Positions 1 to 7,600 of a stretch of 64,000 nt of DNA are shown here, piece after piece. The DNA is from Muribaculaceae bacterium (GTDB lineage Bacteria; Pseudomonadota; Alphaproteobacteria; Rs-D84). The stretch lies in contig JAMPEH010000001.1 in NCBI GenBank assembly GCA_023665245.1, positions 310,001 through 374,000 of the forward strand. Reading direction: 5' to 3'. Below the pieces are notes generated by a model, which saw only the letters and a list, made by a program, of their open reading frames with translations, was not told the origin of the DNA and did not search any database. Both the position numbers and the translations under genes were made by a program. How positions within the stretch are numbered: position 1 is the stretch's first letter; each line of letters begins with the position of its first letter.

Positions 1-762
1 ATTCAGCGTAATTTTACAAAATCAAACTGTATAGTTATTTTGTCGGGAAATTTTGAACCAGATATTGTAAATTATATTGGCGAAAAGTTTGATTGTTTGC
101 CAGATGGGCCGATTGAACCCAGAATATCACCATTATTCCCATATACGTCATGCAAAATGAAGTTTGCCAGTCCGACTGCGCGCCGTACATCCGTTGCCGC
201 CGTCAGTGCAATAGATTCAGATATTGCAATAAATCGTGATAATAGATACAAATGGGCATGTCATCAGGTTTTATTTGACTGGCTGCGCCACAATATGCGC
301 ATTGATTTACGTCGTCTGGTGTATACATCTCGGTTGGTAACAATGGAAGACGTATCAAAAATATTATTGATAATGATGGCAGAATGCCAGTCAGACAAAA
401 AACAAGTTCAAGATTTGTACTCGCAAATGGCACAGACGTGCTATCGCGCATTACATACTGATAAAATTACAAAAAGATTCATAGATGATTGGCGTCAAAA
501 TGAACGTTTCAATATGGCACAATTGTTGTCAAATTCGTCCCGACGTTGTGAAATTATTGCTTACAATATAATGAGGCATTTTTGTGTTACAAATTGGTCG
601 TCAGATATGAAAATGTTGCGTCAATTAAAACGCAGTGATATTATTGAAAATACACGTGATGTATTTTCGCCTGACAAAATGTCATATGCTATCAAGGGAC
701 AGGACTTTGGGCTTGATTTGAAAACTATTTGGGCTGAAAATTTTAGATCAAAAATAAAATAA
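1..762 (+). CDS. C-terminal part of a putative M16 (insulinase-like) peptidase family protein; 5' end outside the window
   Basis: The frame is open from base 1, so the gene starts upstream of the window. The stretch near the left edge, VILSGNFEPDIVNYIGEKF, matches the end of an M16 half-domain, where a beta strand ending in Gly-Asn/Asp is followed by a helix. A second such segment (LKRSDIIENTRDVFSPDKMSYAIKG, about residues 200-225 of the visible part) fits the 'pdrl.vvvvG' end of the next half-domain. The catalytic HxxEH motif would lie upstream, so it cannot be said whether this is the active or the inactive subunit. Family assignment rests on fold-like motifs only. The next gene starts 62 bases downstream behind a good ribosome binding site, in the same direction. 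Confidence 0.5.
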   Translation: MQRNFTKSNCIVILSGNFEPDIVNYIGEKFDCLPDGPIEPRISPLFPYTSCKMKFASPTARRTSVAAVSAIDSDIAINRDNRYKWACHQVLFDWLRHNMRIDLRRLVYTSRLVTMEDVSKILLIMMAECQSDKKQVQDLYSQMAQTCYRALHTDKITKRFIDDWRQNERFNMAQLLSNSSRRCEIIAYNIMRHFCVTNWSSDMKMLRQLKRSDIIENTRDVFSPDKMSYAIKGQDFGLDLKTIWAENFRSKIK

Positions 763-824
763 TAATGGCAACCACTCAAAAAGATGATAAGATTCATTAA
801 ATCTTATTTCAAAAGGGGGATAAA

Positions 825-1268
825 ATGGTTGCATGGCTGCGAGTTTTGGCAAATCCAAAGGTTATAAAGCACGCTGGTGTGATTATTTCAAATCCGCGTG
901 TGCTGGGGCGTTTTATAAAAACACCGGCGGGGCGTCGCGCGGCGTTTAAATATGCGTCAATGGCGGTGAATTCACGGGCGGTTCAAGACAGTATAAATCG
1001 GTTTATGACGCAAAATAATGATAAATTACAGGATGATACACAATATACTGCACAGTCTGCGGAATATGCCGAATTACAGAAACGTGTTGCCGCACTGGAA
1101 TCGCAATTAAAACAATCGCGCGACAATGAATCCGAATTGCAAACCGCAACATTTACACTGGGGCGACGTGTTATTGAAATGCAACACCTGTACGCAGATA
1201 TGCAATCGGTATTACAACAGATTCGGATGGCACAAATGGCGCGCGCCACCACCGCACACACACGATAA
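825..1268 (+). CDS. Hypothetical protein with a coiled-coil C-terminal half (147 aa)
   Basis: The ATG follows an AAAAGGGGG ribosome binding site at a normal distance. The first 55 residues are basic and Ala/Val-rich (MVAWLRVLANPKVIKHAG...), without a clear signal peptide or membrane span. From about residue 75 to 130 the sequence has heptad-like Leu/Ile spacing (ELQKRVAALESQLKQ...), which predicts a coiled coil. The gene sits between an M16-like gene and another unknown gene, all on the same strand with short gaps, so they may be co-transcribed up to tgt. I do not recognise the family. Confidence 0.6.
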   Translation: MVAWLRVLANPKVIKHAGVIISNPRVLGRFIKTPAGRRAAFKYASMAVNSRAVQDSINRFMTQNNDKLQDDTQYTAQSAEYAELQKRVAALESQLKQSRDNESELQTATFTLGRRVIEMQHLYADMQSVLQQIRMAQMARATTAHTR

Positions 1269-1280
1269 CAGGGATTAGCA

Positions 1281-1706
1281 ATGACACATTTAGATTTACA
1301 TGCGGATAAACAATCGCGTATGCAATTAGGAAACAGATTATCAGGATTTGCATGTGGATTTGGTATAAAGTTATATCAATCCGATTTAGATTACGCATGT
1401 AATGTTATGTGGCGTGATAAATCCGCGCGAATTTTATTGCACGGTATGGAATATCGTGGACTGGAAAATAATCCAAATTATGCAGACCAATATATGGATA
1501 TGCCAGAACTGATAAATCTGTGGTGCAGATATATTGTTATTGCCGAACGTTTTTATTATGACCCGCGTTGTCCACGGGGGATAAAGTGTGTTTTATTCGC
1601 ATTTATGGGTATGTATCGCAATCAGCTGGGGAATATTCCAGGTGGTATGGCAGTATTAAATATGCGCCGTAAATATATTGAACGTTGGTTTGAAATGTGC
1701 AGATAA
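1281..1706 (+). CDS. Hypothetical protein (141 aa)
   Basis: It starts 12 bases after the preceding stop, behind a weak GGGATTAG site, and ends 15 bases before tgt, so it probably belongs to the same transcript. The protein is rich in Tyr, Met, Cys and Arg (for example RFYYDPRCPRGIKCVLFAFM) and has no signal peptide or obvious membrane segment. I see no known motif. Codon use resembles the neighbours. Confidence 0.6.
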   Translation: MTHLDLHADKQSRMQLGNRLSGFACGFGIKLYQSDLDYACNVMWRDKSARILLHGMEYRGLENNPNYADQYMDMPELINLWCRYIVIAERFYYDPRCPRGIKCVLFAFMGMYRNQLGNIPGGMAVLNMRRKYIERWFEMCR

Positions 1707-1721
1707 GGGGAGGAAAAGACA

Positions 1722-2837
1722 ATGTCATTAAAGTTTGATTTGATTACAACTGATGGTAATGCGCGTCGCGGGCGGGTGCACACGGCGCACGGTGACTTTG
1801 AAACACCTGCATTTATGGCGGTGGGCACGGCGGCCACGGTCAAGGCGTTAACCATGGACCAGGTTGCGGCAACTGGTACCCAGGTTATTTTGGGTAATAC
1901 ATATCATTTGATGATGCGCCCGGGCGGTGATTTGGTTGAAAAAATGGGTGGCCTGCATAAATTTTGCGGCTGGCACGGACCTATCTTAACCGATTCTGGT
2001 GGGTTCCAAGTTATGTCGTTATCCAATCTGGTAAAAATGAAAGAAGAAGGGGTTGAATTCACATCACACATTGATGGCGGTGTAAAGCATTTCTTGCGCC
2101 CCGAAGATTCTGTTCACATCCAACATCAATTGGATTCAAATATAACGATGGTGCTGGACGAATGTCTGCATTTGCCGACGACACGCGAACGCGCCGAAAA
2201 GAATGTTGATATGGTTGCCCGTTGGGCGCGTCGTTCACGCGATGCATTTATTGACCGTCCGGGATACGGAATCTTTGGCATTGTTCAGGGGGCGGATTTT
2301 CCTGACCTGCGTGAAAAATCTGCAAAACAGTTAACTGATATTGGATTTGATGGATATGCGGTCGGCGGCTTGGCGGTGGGTGAACCCCAGGATGTTATGT
2401 TTGATATGATTGCAACCACAACGCCATTATTGCCAACGGATAAACCACGCTATTTAATGGGCGTGGGCACACCGCTGGACATATTGGGCGCGGTTGAACG
2501 CGGTATTGATATGTTTGATTGTGTTATGCCAACGCGTGCCGGACGTACCGCCCAGGCATTTACGCGTCATGGCACAATGAATATGAAAAATGCGCGTTTC
2601 CGTGATGACCCGACGCCCATTGATGGCAAATGCGGATGCCCGGCGTGCAAATTGTCACGCGCGTATATGCATCACTTGATTAAATGCAATGAAATATTGG
2701 GCGCAACATTGCTGACACAACACAATTTGTGGTTCTATCAAGACCTGATGCGTGATATCCGCACGGCGATAGAGCAGGGTAATTTCCAACAATTCAAACA
2801 AGAATTTATTGACCAATATACAGGAAATAATGAATAA
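1722..2837 (+). CDS. tgt: Queuine tRNA-ribosyltransferase (tRNA-guanine transglycosylase)
   Basis: This enzyme exchanges guanine 34 of GUN anticodons for a queuosine precursor. The 371 residues match the usual family length. The substrate-pocket motif DSGGFQVMSL is near residue 90 and the catalytic-loop region (YLMGVGTPLDILGAVERG) near 247. The hallmark MFDCVMPTRAGRTAQAFT segment follows, and a zinc site CGCPACKLSRAYMHHL near residue 305 gives the C-x-C-x2-C...H set. The GGGGAGG ribosome binding site lies 9-10 bases upstream of the ATG. Confidence 0.97.
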   Translation: MSLKFDLITTDGNARRGRVHTAHGDFETPAFMAVGTAATVKALTMDQVAATGTQVILGNTYHLMMRPGGDLVEKMGGLHKFCGWHGPILTDSGGFQVMSLSNLVKMKEEGVEFTSHIDGGVKHFLRPEDSVHIQHQLDSNITMVLDECLHLPTTRERAEKNVDMVARWARRSRDAFIDRPGYGIFGIVQGADFPDLREKSAKQLTDIGFDGYAVGGLAVGEPQDVMFDMIATTTPLLPTDKPRYLMGVGTPLDILGAVERGIDMFDCVMPTRAGRTAQAFTRHGTMNMKNARFRDDPTPIDGKCGCPACKLSRAYMHHLIKCNEILGATLLTQHNLWFYQDLMRDIRTAIEQGNFQQFKQEFIDQYTGNNE

Positions 2838-2866
2838 TATTTCCTGATTAAAGAAAAGGAGAAATC

Positions 2867-3898
2867 ATGCCATGCAAGAAAAAAGAAATCGAGGTTATTG
2901 ACCACGGTGGTGCAAAAACTGTCGCAAAAAAGACGTCTTATGTGACAATGGTTAAGCGTACATTTGCCATTGTGTCTGTTATATGGATGTTGATTGTGAT
3001 AACGGCACCGCTGTATGTAAAAAATACTTATTCGCAACCGATAAAGAAATCAATTGTTGTGTCAATGTTCTTTGACCTGCAACGCAATATGGTTGAACAA
3101 TATGAAAAGTTATTAAAAGGTGTCGCCGACGCAATCAATCTGGAAAAACCTGTCGCATTCGCTATTGACAAGGTAAAGATGGCGGGTGATGCGGTTGATA
3201 AAGTGACAGACGCCACGGCCAAGGCCAAAGAACAAACTGCCAAGGCGCATGATGCCAACGCCAAAGCAAAAGAAACCACCGCTGGTGTTAAAAAATTAAC
3301 CAGCGTTGCCGGAATGTTTGGCATAAAAACCGACGGCATAAATAATGCACTGGATAAAGTAGATGCTGGCGTTGACAAGGCAGATGCCACGGTCGCCAAG
3401 GCTGATCAGGCAATTGCCAAGGTTGATGATATCGCCGCCAAGGTAAACGCCCAACTGGACAAGGCTGAACAAGACCTGACCGCGTTGTTGCAGGTTGAAT
3501 TTGATAAAATGATAGACCAGGTTATCAAAGAACAACTGGATAAAAGCACCGGTGGTCTGGGGACAACATTGCTGACCAATTATGGTATTAAACATGTGTA
3601 TCCATGGCGTCCGTCATCCTGGCCGGTTGCAACCAAGATTTACAATGACCTGGCGCGGTCTGATGTGACAATTATCACAACATTAACCAAGACTGTTGAT
3701 AAATACTTTGGTTATGTTGCCTGGTTATTGGTCATTGCCGCATGGGCAGTTGGATTGTATATCTGGATGATGGTGAACAAGAAAGTTAAAATGATGATTG
3801 CGCCGTTCCAGGTATGCCCACGCTGTGGTCACACGTTCGTTGATAAACGTGGTGCAATGAACTTTATAAAAATGTTGCAACCATGGAAATGGTTCTAA
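2867..3898 (+). CDS. Membrane protein with a long coiled-coil domain and C-terminal zinc-ribbon motif (343 aa, unknown function)
   Basis: It follows tgt by 29 bases with a strong AAAAGGAGAA site. A membrane span lies at about residues 30-50 (TFAIVSVIWMLIVITAPLYV). Residues about 95-215 are Ala/Lys/Asp-rich with repeated AKA/DKAD units, predicting a long helical or coiled-coil, probably periplasmic, domain. A second span at about 285-308 (YVAWLLVIAAWAVGLYIWMM) leads to a basic tail with CPRCGHTFVDKRG, half of a zinc ribbon with only one Cys pair visible. This topology puts the repeat domain outside the cytoplasm and the Cys pair inside. No known family was recognised. Confidence 0.7.
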   Translation: MPCKKKEIEVIDHGGAKTVAKKTSYVTMVKRTFAIVSVIWMLIVITAPLYVKNTYSQPIKKSIVVSMFFDLQRNMVEQYEKLLKGVADAINLEKPVAFAIDKVKMAGDAVDKVTDATAKAKEQTAKAHDANAKAKETTAGVKKLTSVAGMFGIKTDGINNALDKVDAGVDKADATVAKADQAIAKVDDIAAKVNAQLDKAEQDLTALLQVEFDKMIDQVIKEQLDKSTGGLGTTLLTNYGIKHVYPWRPSSWPVATKIYNDLARSDVTIITTLTKTVDKYFGYVAWLLVIAAWAVGLYIWMMVNKKVKMMIAPFQVCPRCGHTFVDKRGAMNFIKMLQPWKWF

Positions 3899-3906
3899 AA
3901 ACACAA

Positions 3907-3931
3907 AATCCCCCGTGTTCGGGGGATTTTT
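3907..3931. terminator. Intrinsic terminator shared by convergent genes
   Basis: A perfect 9-bp stem (3907-3915 with 3920-3928, core CCCCCG/CGGGGG) with a TGTT loop is followed by a T-run on the plus strand and flanked by A-rich sequence that gives a U-run on the minus strand. It separates the coiled-coil membrane gene from the convergent Cys-rich gene. Confidence 0.9.
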
Positions 3932-3945
3932 AATATTCATCTAAT

Positions 3946-4527
3946 TTAATTCTTATACGGACAATTATCAGTTATTTTGAATGTCCCTGTTGTGTCGTAA
4001 TACGTGCCTGGCGCAACATAACATTTTGTTATTGCGGTGGCGGCGGCACTGGATGTACCACGCACCAACGTTGTTTTTGCAGATGTGGTATAAACACCCG
4101 ACCATGTTGGACATGGTGTGCACGATGTCGCTGTCCCAGAATCGGATTTATACGTTCCTGCGTCGCATGCGATACATTTTTCGCCTGATAAATAATATCC
4201 TGCACGACAGCCACATTGTTGTCCATCTTCAGATGGAACCTTGGTTGTATCAGAACATTGGGTTATAAAGCAACGCGTATAGCCCGCCTGGTTCACCCCA
4301 CGATGCGCACCATTATCGCACAAACGTGAATATAACACAGATGCGCCAGCGTCTGTATAACAGTTATCATTACCGTTATAACTGTTAATTGCACACCATA
4401 CGGTATCACCCAAAATTTTTATTCCGGCGGAATCACCGCAATTGGCTGTCGTGCATGGAACGGTATCCGCCATTGAAATATTGCATATGCAACACAGACC
4501 AATTATACATATTATGTTTTTTTTCAT
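3946..4527 (-). CDS. Secreted Cys-rich protein of the leader-associated family (193 aa)
   Basis: A signal peptide of about 20 residues ends near CNISMA-DT, and the mature part has about 15 Cys. A central TNFR/EGF-like module (CGCRAGYYLSGEKCIACDAG, then C-x2-C) precedes the family C-terminal motif KCYVAPGTYYDTTGTFKITD-NCPYKN. The last 60 residues closely match the read-through frame of the broken gene at 50796 (shared WSGVYTT..KTT.VRGT and GTYYD.TGTF). Translation starts behind a weak CAGGGA site, itself preceded by the structured leader at 4556-4765. Function unknown; a disulfide-rich extracytoplasmic protein is the inference. Confidence 0.8.
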   Translation of the reverse strand: MKKNIICIIGLCCICNISMADTVPCTTANCGDSAGIKILGDTVWCAINSYNGNDNCYTDAGASVLYSRLCDNGAHRGVNQAGYTRCFITQCSDTTKVPSEDGQQCGCRAGYYLSGEKCIACDAGTYKSDSGTATSCTPCPTWSGVYTTSAKTTLVRGTSSAAATAITKCYVAPGTYYDTTGTFKITDNCPYKN

Positions 4528-4555
4528 TTTTCAACATCCCTGTTTTTTGGTTAAA

Positions 4556-4765
4556 CAAAAACCACCGAATATTTCAGGTGGTCGGGAAGTTCGAAAAATC
4601 ATATAAGCTAAATGACCACGCAGTCTTTGGGTAAGCCCTGTTGTATAACTGCGACAACCCGACCAATATGTCGGGATAACGGCATTGCGCCATTGTTAAT
4701 AACGACGCAATTCGCGCCGAGCTTATAAGGGATTTTCGAAGTCCCGAATCCACAACCGTGAATTC
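4556..4765 (-). promoter_or_regulatory. Structured 5' leader RNA, type C, copy 1
   Basis: Read on the minus strand. The promoter is TTGTTT (4796-4801), 17 bp, TATAAT (4773-4778), putting the start at the first base of hairpin P0 (GAATTCAC...GTGGATTC). P1 is GGG...CCC with loop UCGAAAA (4733-4739), complementary to UUUUCGA (4591-4597). The next helix P2 pairs UAUAAGCU with AGCUUAUA. The strand GGUCGGG can pair with upstream CCCGACA or downstream CCCGACC. An inner arm pairs CGCAG with CUGCG around GGGcuuaCCC. It ends in an ACCACC...GGUGGU hairpin and U-run before the gene at 3946. Confidence 0.85.
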
Positions 4766-4839
4766 AAAACAAATTATAATGCGCCCACGCCACAAAAACA
4801 AGAATTAAAAATTATACATAGTACATACATTCAGTATGG

Positions 4840-5185
4840 TGAATTGCCACCGCCTTTGGCGGGGGCTGTCAGGTTTTGCCTGACTGGGGGTGGCTTAAAA
4901 TATGCAGAATATATTAACTGGATTGCCACACTTCGTCCGTCTTCGCTGACGCTGCGACGCGACTCGTTCGCAATGAATCCGAGTATGCGAGAATTTGTTC
5001 GAACAACTATCGAGGATACGCGCAGATGCATCGCATCAAGCGACACATGAACCTAGCACTAGGACAGTCGAGGAACACACTGGCCCCGTTCTTCAACGGG
5101 GTGACGAATGTTTTAAGTTTTGTCTCCATGTTTTACACACTCTCGTCATGCCGTTGCAGAACGGCATCCACTGCGCCGCAGGCAC
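4840..5185. repeat. Block of dispersed intergenic repeats (444-bp gene-free interval 4810-5253)
   Basis: Four modules recur elsewhere in the window. 4847-4900 (CCACCGCC...GGCGGGGGCTGTC...GGGGGTGGC) recurs near 51855. 4920-4985 (ATTGCCACACTTCGTCCG...CGTTCGCAATGA) recurs near 51525. 5055-5105 (CTAGCACTAGGA...CAACGGGGTGACG) recurs near 16930-17100, 21965, 27295 and 34620. 5139-5180 (CGTCATGCCGT...ACGGCATCCACTG) recurs near 21775, 27365 and 43336. Each module is palindromic or half of a palindrome. No credible gene is seen here. Confidence 0.8.
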
Positions 5186-5212
5186 TATTATAAAAAAATT
5201 ACAAATAAACAC

Positions 5213-5241
5213 TTGCAATGGTTAAAAATATATGTAATAAT
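5213..5241 (+). promoter_or_regulatory. Predicted promoter of tRNA-Gly
   Basis: TTGCAA (5213-5218) lies 16-17 bp upstream of TAATAAT (5235-5241), 12 bases before the mature tRNA start. Confidence 0.65.
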
Positions 5242-5253
5242 ACCTGACGCAAT

Positions 5254-5330
5254 GCGAGCGTAGCTCAGTTGGCTAGAGCGCAACCTTGCCAAGGTTGAGG
5301 TCGAGGGTTCGAGCCCCTTTGCTCGCACCA
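5254..5330 (+). tRNA. tRNA-Gly (anticodon GCC)
   Basis: A 77-nt cloverleaf has acceptor stem GCGAGCG/CGCTCGC, D-arm AGCTCAGTTGGCTAGAGC, anticodon stem CAACC/GGTTG around TTGCCAA, T-arm with GGTTCGAG, and an encoded CCA end. Confidence 0.97.
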
Positions 5331-5337
5331 AAGTTTG

Positions 5338-5366
5338 AAAAAACACCCAACAGGGTGTTTTTTATT
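5338..5366. terminator. Bidirectional intrinsic terminator
   Basis: AAACACCC (5341-5348) pairs with GGGTGTTT (5353-5360) around AACA, with T-runs on both sides. It serves tRNA-Gly on the plus strand and the convergent Cys-rich gene on the minus strand, whose stop codon it abuts. Confidence 0.85.
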
Positions 5367-6063
5367 TTGTATAATGACAATCGCTGGTGTATTTATATGT
5401 ACCGGTTCTGTCTGTGAATGTTTTGTTCATTGGGATATAGCAATCTGTTATAGCGAGAGTCCCGCCCAAAACCGTATCTGTTGTTGCCTTAGGTGCGCCA
5501 GTAACTGGACTGGTGGCAGGACATTTTTTGCATCCTTCTAGATAATCACTGATAGAATCGGGTGTGTCATACGGTTTTCCATACCATCCAGGCGCACATG
5601 CAATAAGACTGGGGTTTTCAATATAGCAGAAATAATCATAATCCTGTGTGTCGTACATAAACACAATTCCGCGATATTCTGTATCGCCATCGTCAATTGA
5701 TGAAATCATACCGGTATCGTATTTGCCGTACAGACAGTTGTAGCACTCATCGTCTATGTCATCGTCCAGGCAATCCTGATATCTGTCATAACGTTGATAG
5801 CGGCTGTCGTCATCGATTGTGCATTCAAGTGTATCGGTATTAAATGTTATTCGTCCACGGCTGCGCAAGGTAAAGGCATTTGGGTCGGGATTACTCACTT
5901 GAAAACAAGACAAACATGCCTGTTTGGTGGTTTGATTGCGAATATTATTACAGCCATCATACCAGGTTTGGTAATATGGCACATGCGACGATATTTCGTC
6001 GGCATACGCCAATGGCGACAATATTGACAGTACCGTGGCGCCAATTAAAATTTTGTTTTTCAT
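5362..6063 (-). CDS. Secreted Cys-rich protein of the leader-associated family (233 aa)
   Basis: A signal peptide (MKNKILIGATVLSILSPLAYA) is followed by an acidic, Tyr-rich mature region with paired Cys. The protein ends CYIPMNKTF...TGTYKYTSDCHYTK. It is the closest paralogue of the gene at 33786: both start MKNKILIG, share a conserved CAPGWYG/CAAGWYG segment and have nearly the same C-terminus, so they arose by duplication or share strong constraint. The start is fixed by AAAGGAGG 8 bases upstream, and that GGAGGUU is complementary to the AACCUCC strand of the preceding leader. Function unknown; probably extracytoplasmic and disulfide-bonded. Confidence 0.82.
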   Translation of the reverse strand: MKNKILIGATVLSILSPLAYADEISSHVPYYQTWYDGCNNIRNQTTKQACLSCFQVSNPDPNAFTLRSRGRITFNTDTLECTIDDDSRYQRYDRYQDCLDDDIDDECYNCLYGKYDTGMISSIDDGDTEYRGIVFMYDTQDYDYFCYIENPSLIACAPGWYGKPYDTPDSISDYLEGCKKCPATSPVTGAPKATTDTVLGGTLAITDCYIPMNKTFTDRTGTYKYTSDCHYTK

Positions 6064-6093
6064 TCTTAAACCTCCTTTTCATTGTTGTGAATG

Positions 6094-6259
6094 AAAAACC
6101 ACCTGAATTTAAGGTGGTTGGAGGTTCATAGCTATAAGTCAGATATAGTGTGCTTATTTATATATATCGCAACCCTCCAACCGAATTGATTGGAGTTTTT
6201 TACGTCCGATGGACGCTGACTATACGGGCTATGACACCCCAATATGGCAACTGCCATAT
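6094..6259 (-). promoter_or_regulatory. Structured 5' leader RNA, type A, copy 2
   Basis: Minus strand. P0 is AUAUGGC/GCCAUAU (6242-6259). The P1 loop UCAUAGC (6228-6234) matches GCUAUGA (6126-6132); both differ from the usual UCGAAAC/GUUUCGA in a compensating way. P2 pairs AGUCAG/CUGACU, followed by a small CGUCC/GGACG hairpin. The middle strand UUGGAGGG can pair with upstream ACUCCAA or downstream CCUCCAA. The terminator is ACCACCU...AGGUGGU plus UUUUU, ending 30 bases before the start codon at 6063. The promoter is less clear here (CATTAT at 6265-6270). Confidence 0.85.
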
Positions 6260-6303
6260 CGCACATAATGGTATACTATTGTATTAGAAACTGCAATAAT
6301 TTA

Positions 6304-7371
6304 TTATTTTTGTTTTTGGTTCATCACCAGATGTTGAATATTTGACGCCAACAGTTTGCGCAGTCTTTTACATGCAACACATTTATTTACGCGTGATGCA
6401 CATTTGCCGCATATGGCGTTTGGAAACCGTCCGGGTCTGGTTTGGGCGATTTGGCCAATTGCCTTGAATTCACCCAGCCAGTGATAGAATATATCACGAT
6501 ATTGCGGATAATTATATAAATCGTTCAAGAACATGGACAGATGTTGAATTGTTGATAAATCATATGCCGCCCAATAATCTGATGGGGTGGATGCAGAATT
6601 ATCATGACGTATATATAAATACATAACATCCGGTACGGCAATGATTGTGTCGGCACGTAATACCGCCTGCATACAGAACAATATGTCTTCGTCCAGTTTC
6701 ATCGCTGGCTGAAACTTTAAATGATGCCTGGCCAGAAAATCGCGGTTATACAACGCAAAGTTTGCATTTTCACGCATGTATGCGTTGCGCAGGGCGGCGT
6801 CTTTATCACTGGGGCGTAAATCAAATTCGCATACGTCGTGGTATGTGTATGACGCCATGATGTTTTTGCGTACGTCCAATCCCAATTTGCCGCCAAAAAC
6901 AATATCTGTATCAGGTTTCGCCACCCGCAGCATATTTGTAAAATAGGTTGTCGTCATTGGTGGGACAAATTCATTAATATTCTTGTATGAAATCGCATCA
7001 ATATGCATTGGGCCGATGTTTTCACGTTCTGCATAGTGTGCATTAATTATCGGATGTATGCCGTCTGTGGATACACCAACCATATCGTCGGCATCAACAA
7101 ACGTGATAAATCGCCCACGCGCTAGGCGCATGCCACTGTTTCGTGCAACAGATATACCGTGATTGCGCATCAGGTTTGCCAGTTGAATATTTGGCCGATT
7201 ATATCGATATTCTTGTACGATTTTTCCTGTATTATCGGTTGAGCCATCGTTTACAACAATGACTTCGAAATCATTGATGCCATCCTGACGCATGATACTA
7301 TCCAGACATTTGATAATTGTGTCTTGGGCATTGTATGCTGGTATAATAACAGACATTTCAGGTGTTTTCAT
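6304..7371 (-). CDS. Family 2 (GT-A fold) glycosyltransferase (355 aa)
   Basis: The N-terminus MSVIIPAYNAQDTIIKCLDS is the GT2 nucleotide-sugar binding start. EVIVVNDGSTDNTG is the first acidic motif and FVDADD the metal-binding DxD near residue 105. The C-terminus carries an unusual Cys cluster (CGKCASRVNKCVACKRL) that could bind metal. I chose the ATG at 7371 because an in-frame GTG further upstream lies inside the promoter. The product probably transfers sugars to a surface polysaccharide or lipid; substrate unknown. It is divergent from lysS. Confidence 0.85.
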   Translation of the reverse strand: MKTPEMSVIIPAYNAQDTIIKCLDSIMRQDGINDFEVIVVNDGSTDNTGKIVQEYRYNRPNIQLANLMRNHGISVARNSGMRLARGRFITFVDADDMVGVSTDGIHPIINAHYAERENIGPMHIDAISYKNINEFVPPMTTTYFTNMLRVAKPDTDIVFGGKLGLDVRKNIMASYTYHDVCEFDLRPSDKDAALRNAYMRENANFALYNRDFLARHHLKFQPAMKLDEDILFCMQAVLRADTIIAVPDVMYLYIRHDNSASTPSDYWAAYDLSTIQHLSMFLNDLYNYPQYRDIFYHWLGEFKAIGQIAQTRPGRFPNAICGKCASRVNKCVACKRLRKLLASNIQHLVMNQKQK

Positions 7372-7373
7372 AG

Positions 7374-7408
7374 TGCTGTTATAGTATACAACGTGCACAA
7401 TTTGTCAA
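7374..7408 (-). promoter_or_regulatory. Promoter giving a near-leaderless glycosyltransferase mRNA
   Basis: On the minus strand TTGACA (7403-7408), 16 bp, TACTAT (7381-7386) predicts transcription starting about 3-5 bases before the ATG at 7371. There is no ribosome binding site. Confidence 0.6.
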
Positions 7409-7420
7409 TGTATTTATTTC

Positions 7421-7449
7421 TTTACAATTCTATAAATCTTTGTAATAAT
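7421..7449 (+). promoter_or_regulatory. Predicted lysS promoter
   Basis: TTTACA (7421-7426) lies 16-17 bp upstream of TAATAAT (7443-7449). Transcription would start near 7456, ahead of the leader peptide and attenuator. Confidence 0.6.
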
Positions 7450-7475
7450 GCACAACGCTGAACAACAGTTTAACA

Positions 7476-7574
7476 GGACGCGCGAAAAATGAAATTGAAT
7501 TTGAAAAAATCTTTGTAATGTAATGTGCGACCATCGAAATCAAGACGGACGCACTAAACTGCGTCCGTTTTTTT
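7476..7574 (+). promoter_or_regulatory. Leader-peptide transcription attenuator of lysS
   Basis: Four complementary strands are visible. Strand 1 GGACGCGC (7476-7483) precedes the leader peptide. Strand 2 GTGCGACC (7525-7532) starts 7 bases after its stop. Strand 3 GGACGCAC lies at 7547-7554 and strand 4 TGCGTCCGT (7560-7568) ends in seven T. Pairs 1:2 and 2:3 share the same A-A mismatch. Pair 3:4 (ACGGACGCA with TGCGTCCGT, 9 bp) is an intrinsic terminator. This is the logic of a trp-type attenuator: ribosomes stalled at the Lys codons would mask strand 1, favour 2:3 and allow read-through into lysS. Confidence 0.75.
7489..7518 (+). CDS. lysS leader peptide (9 aa, three Lys codons)
   Basis: The reading frame encodes MKLNLKKSL, with Lys at positions 2, 6 and 7. 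AGGA (7475-7478) lies 10 bases upstream. One third of the residues are lysine, the substrate of the enzyme encoded downstream, and the peptide sits between attenuator strands 1 and 2. Confidence 0.65.
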   Translation: MKLNLKKSL

Positions 7575-7600
7575 AATAAACGCAAAAAGGGAAAAACAAA

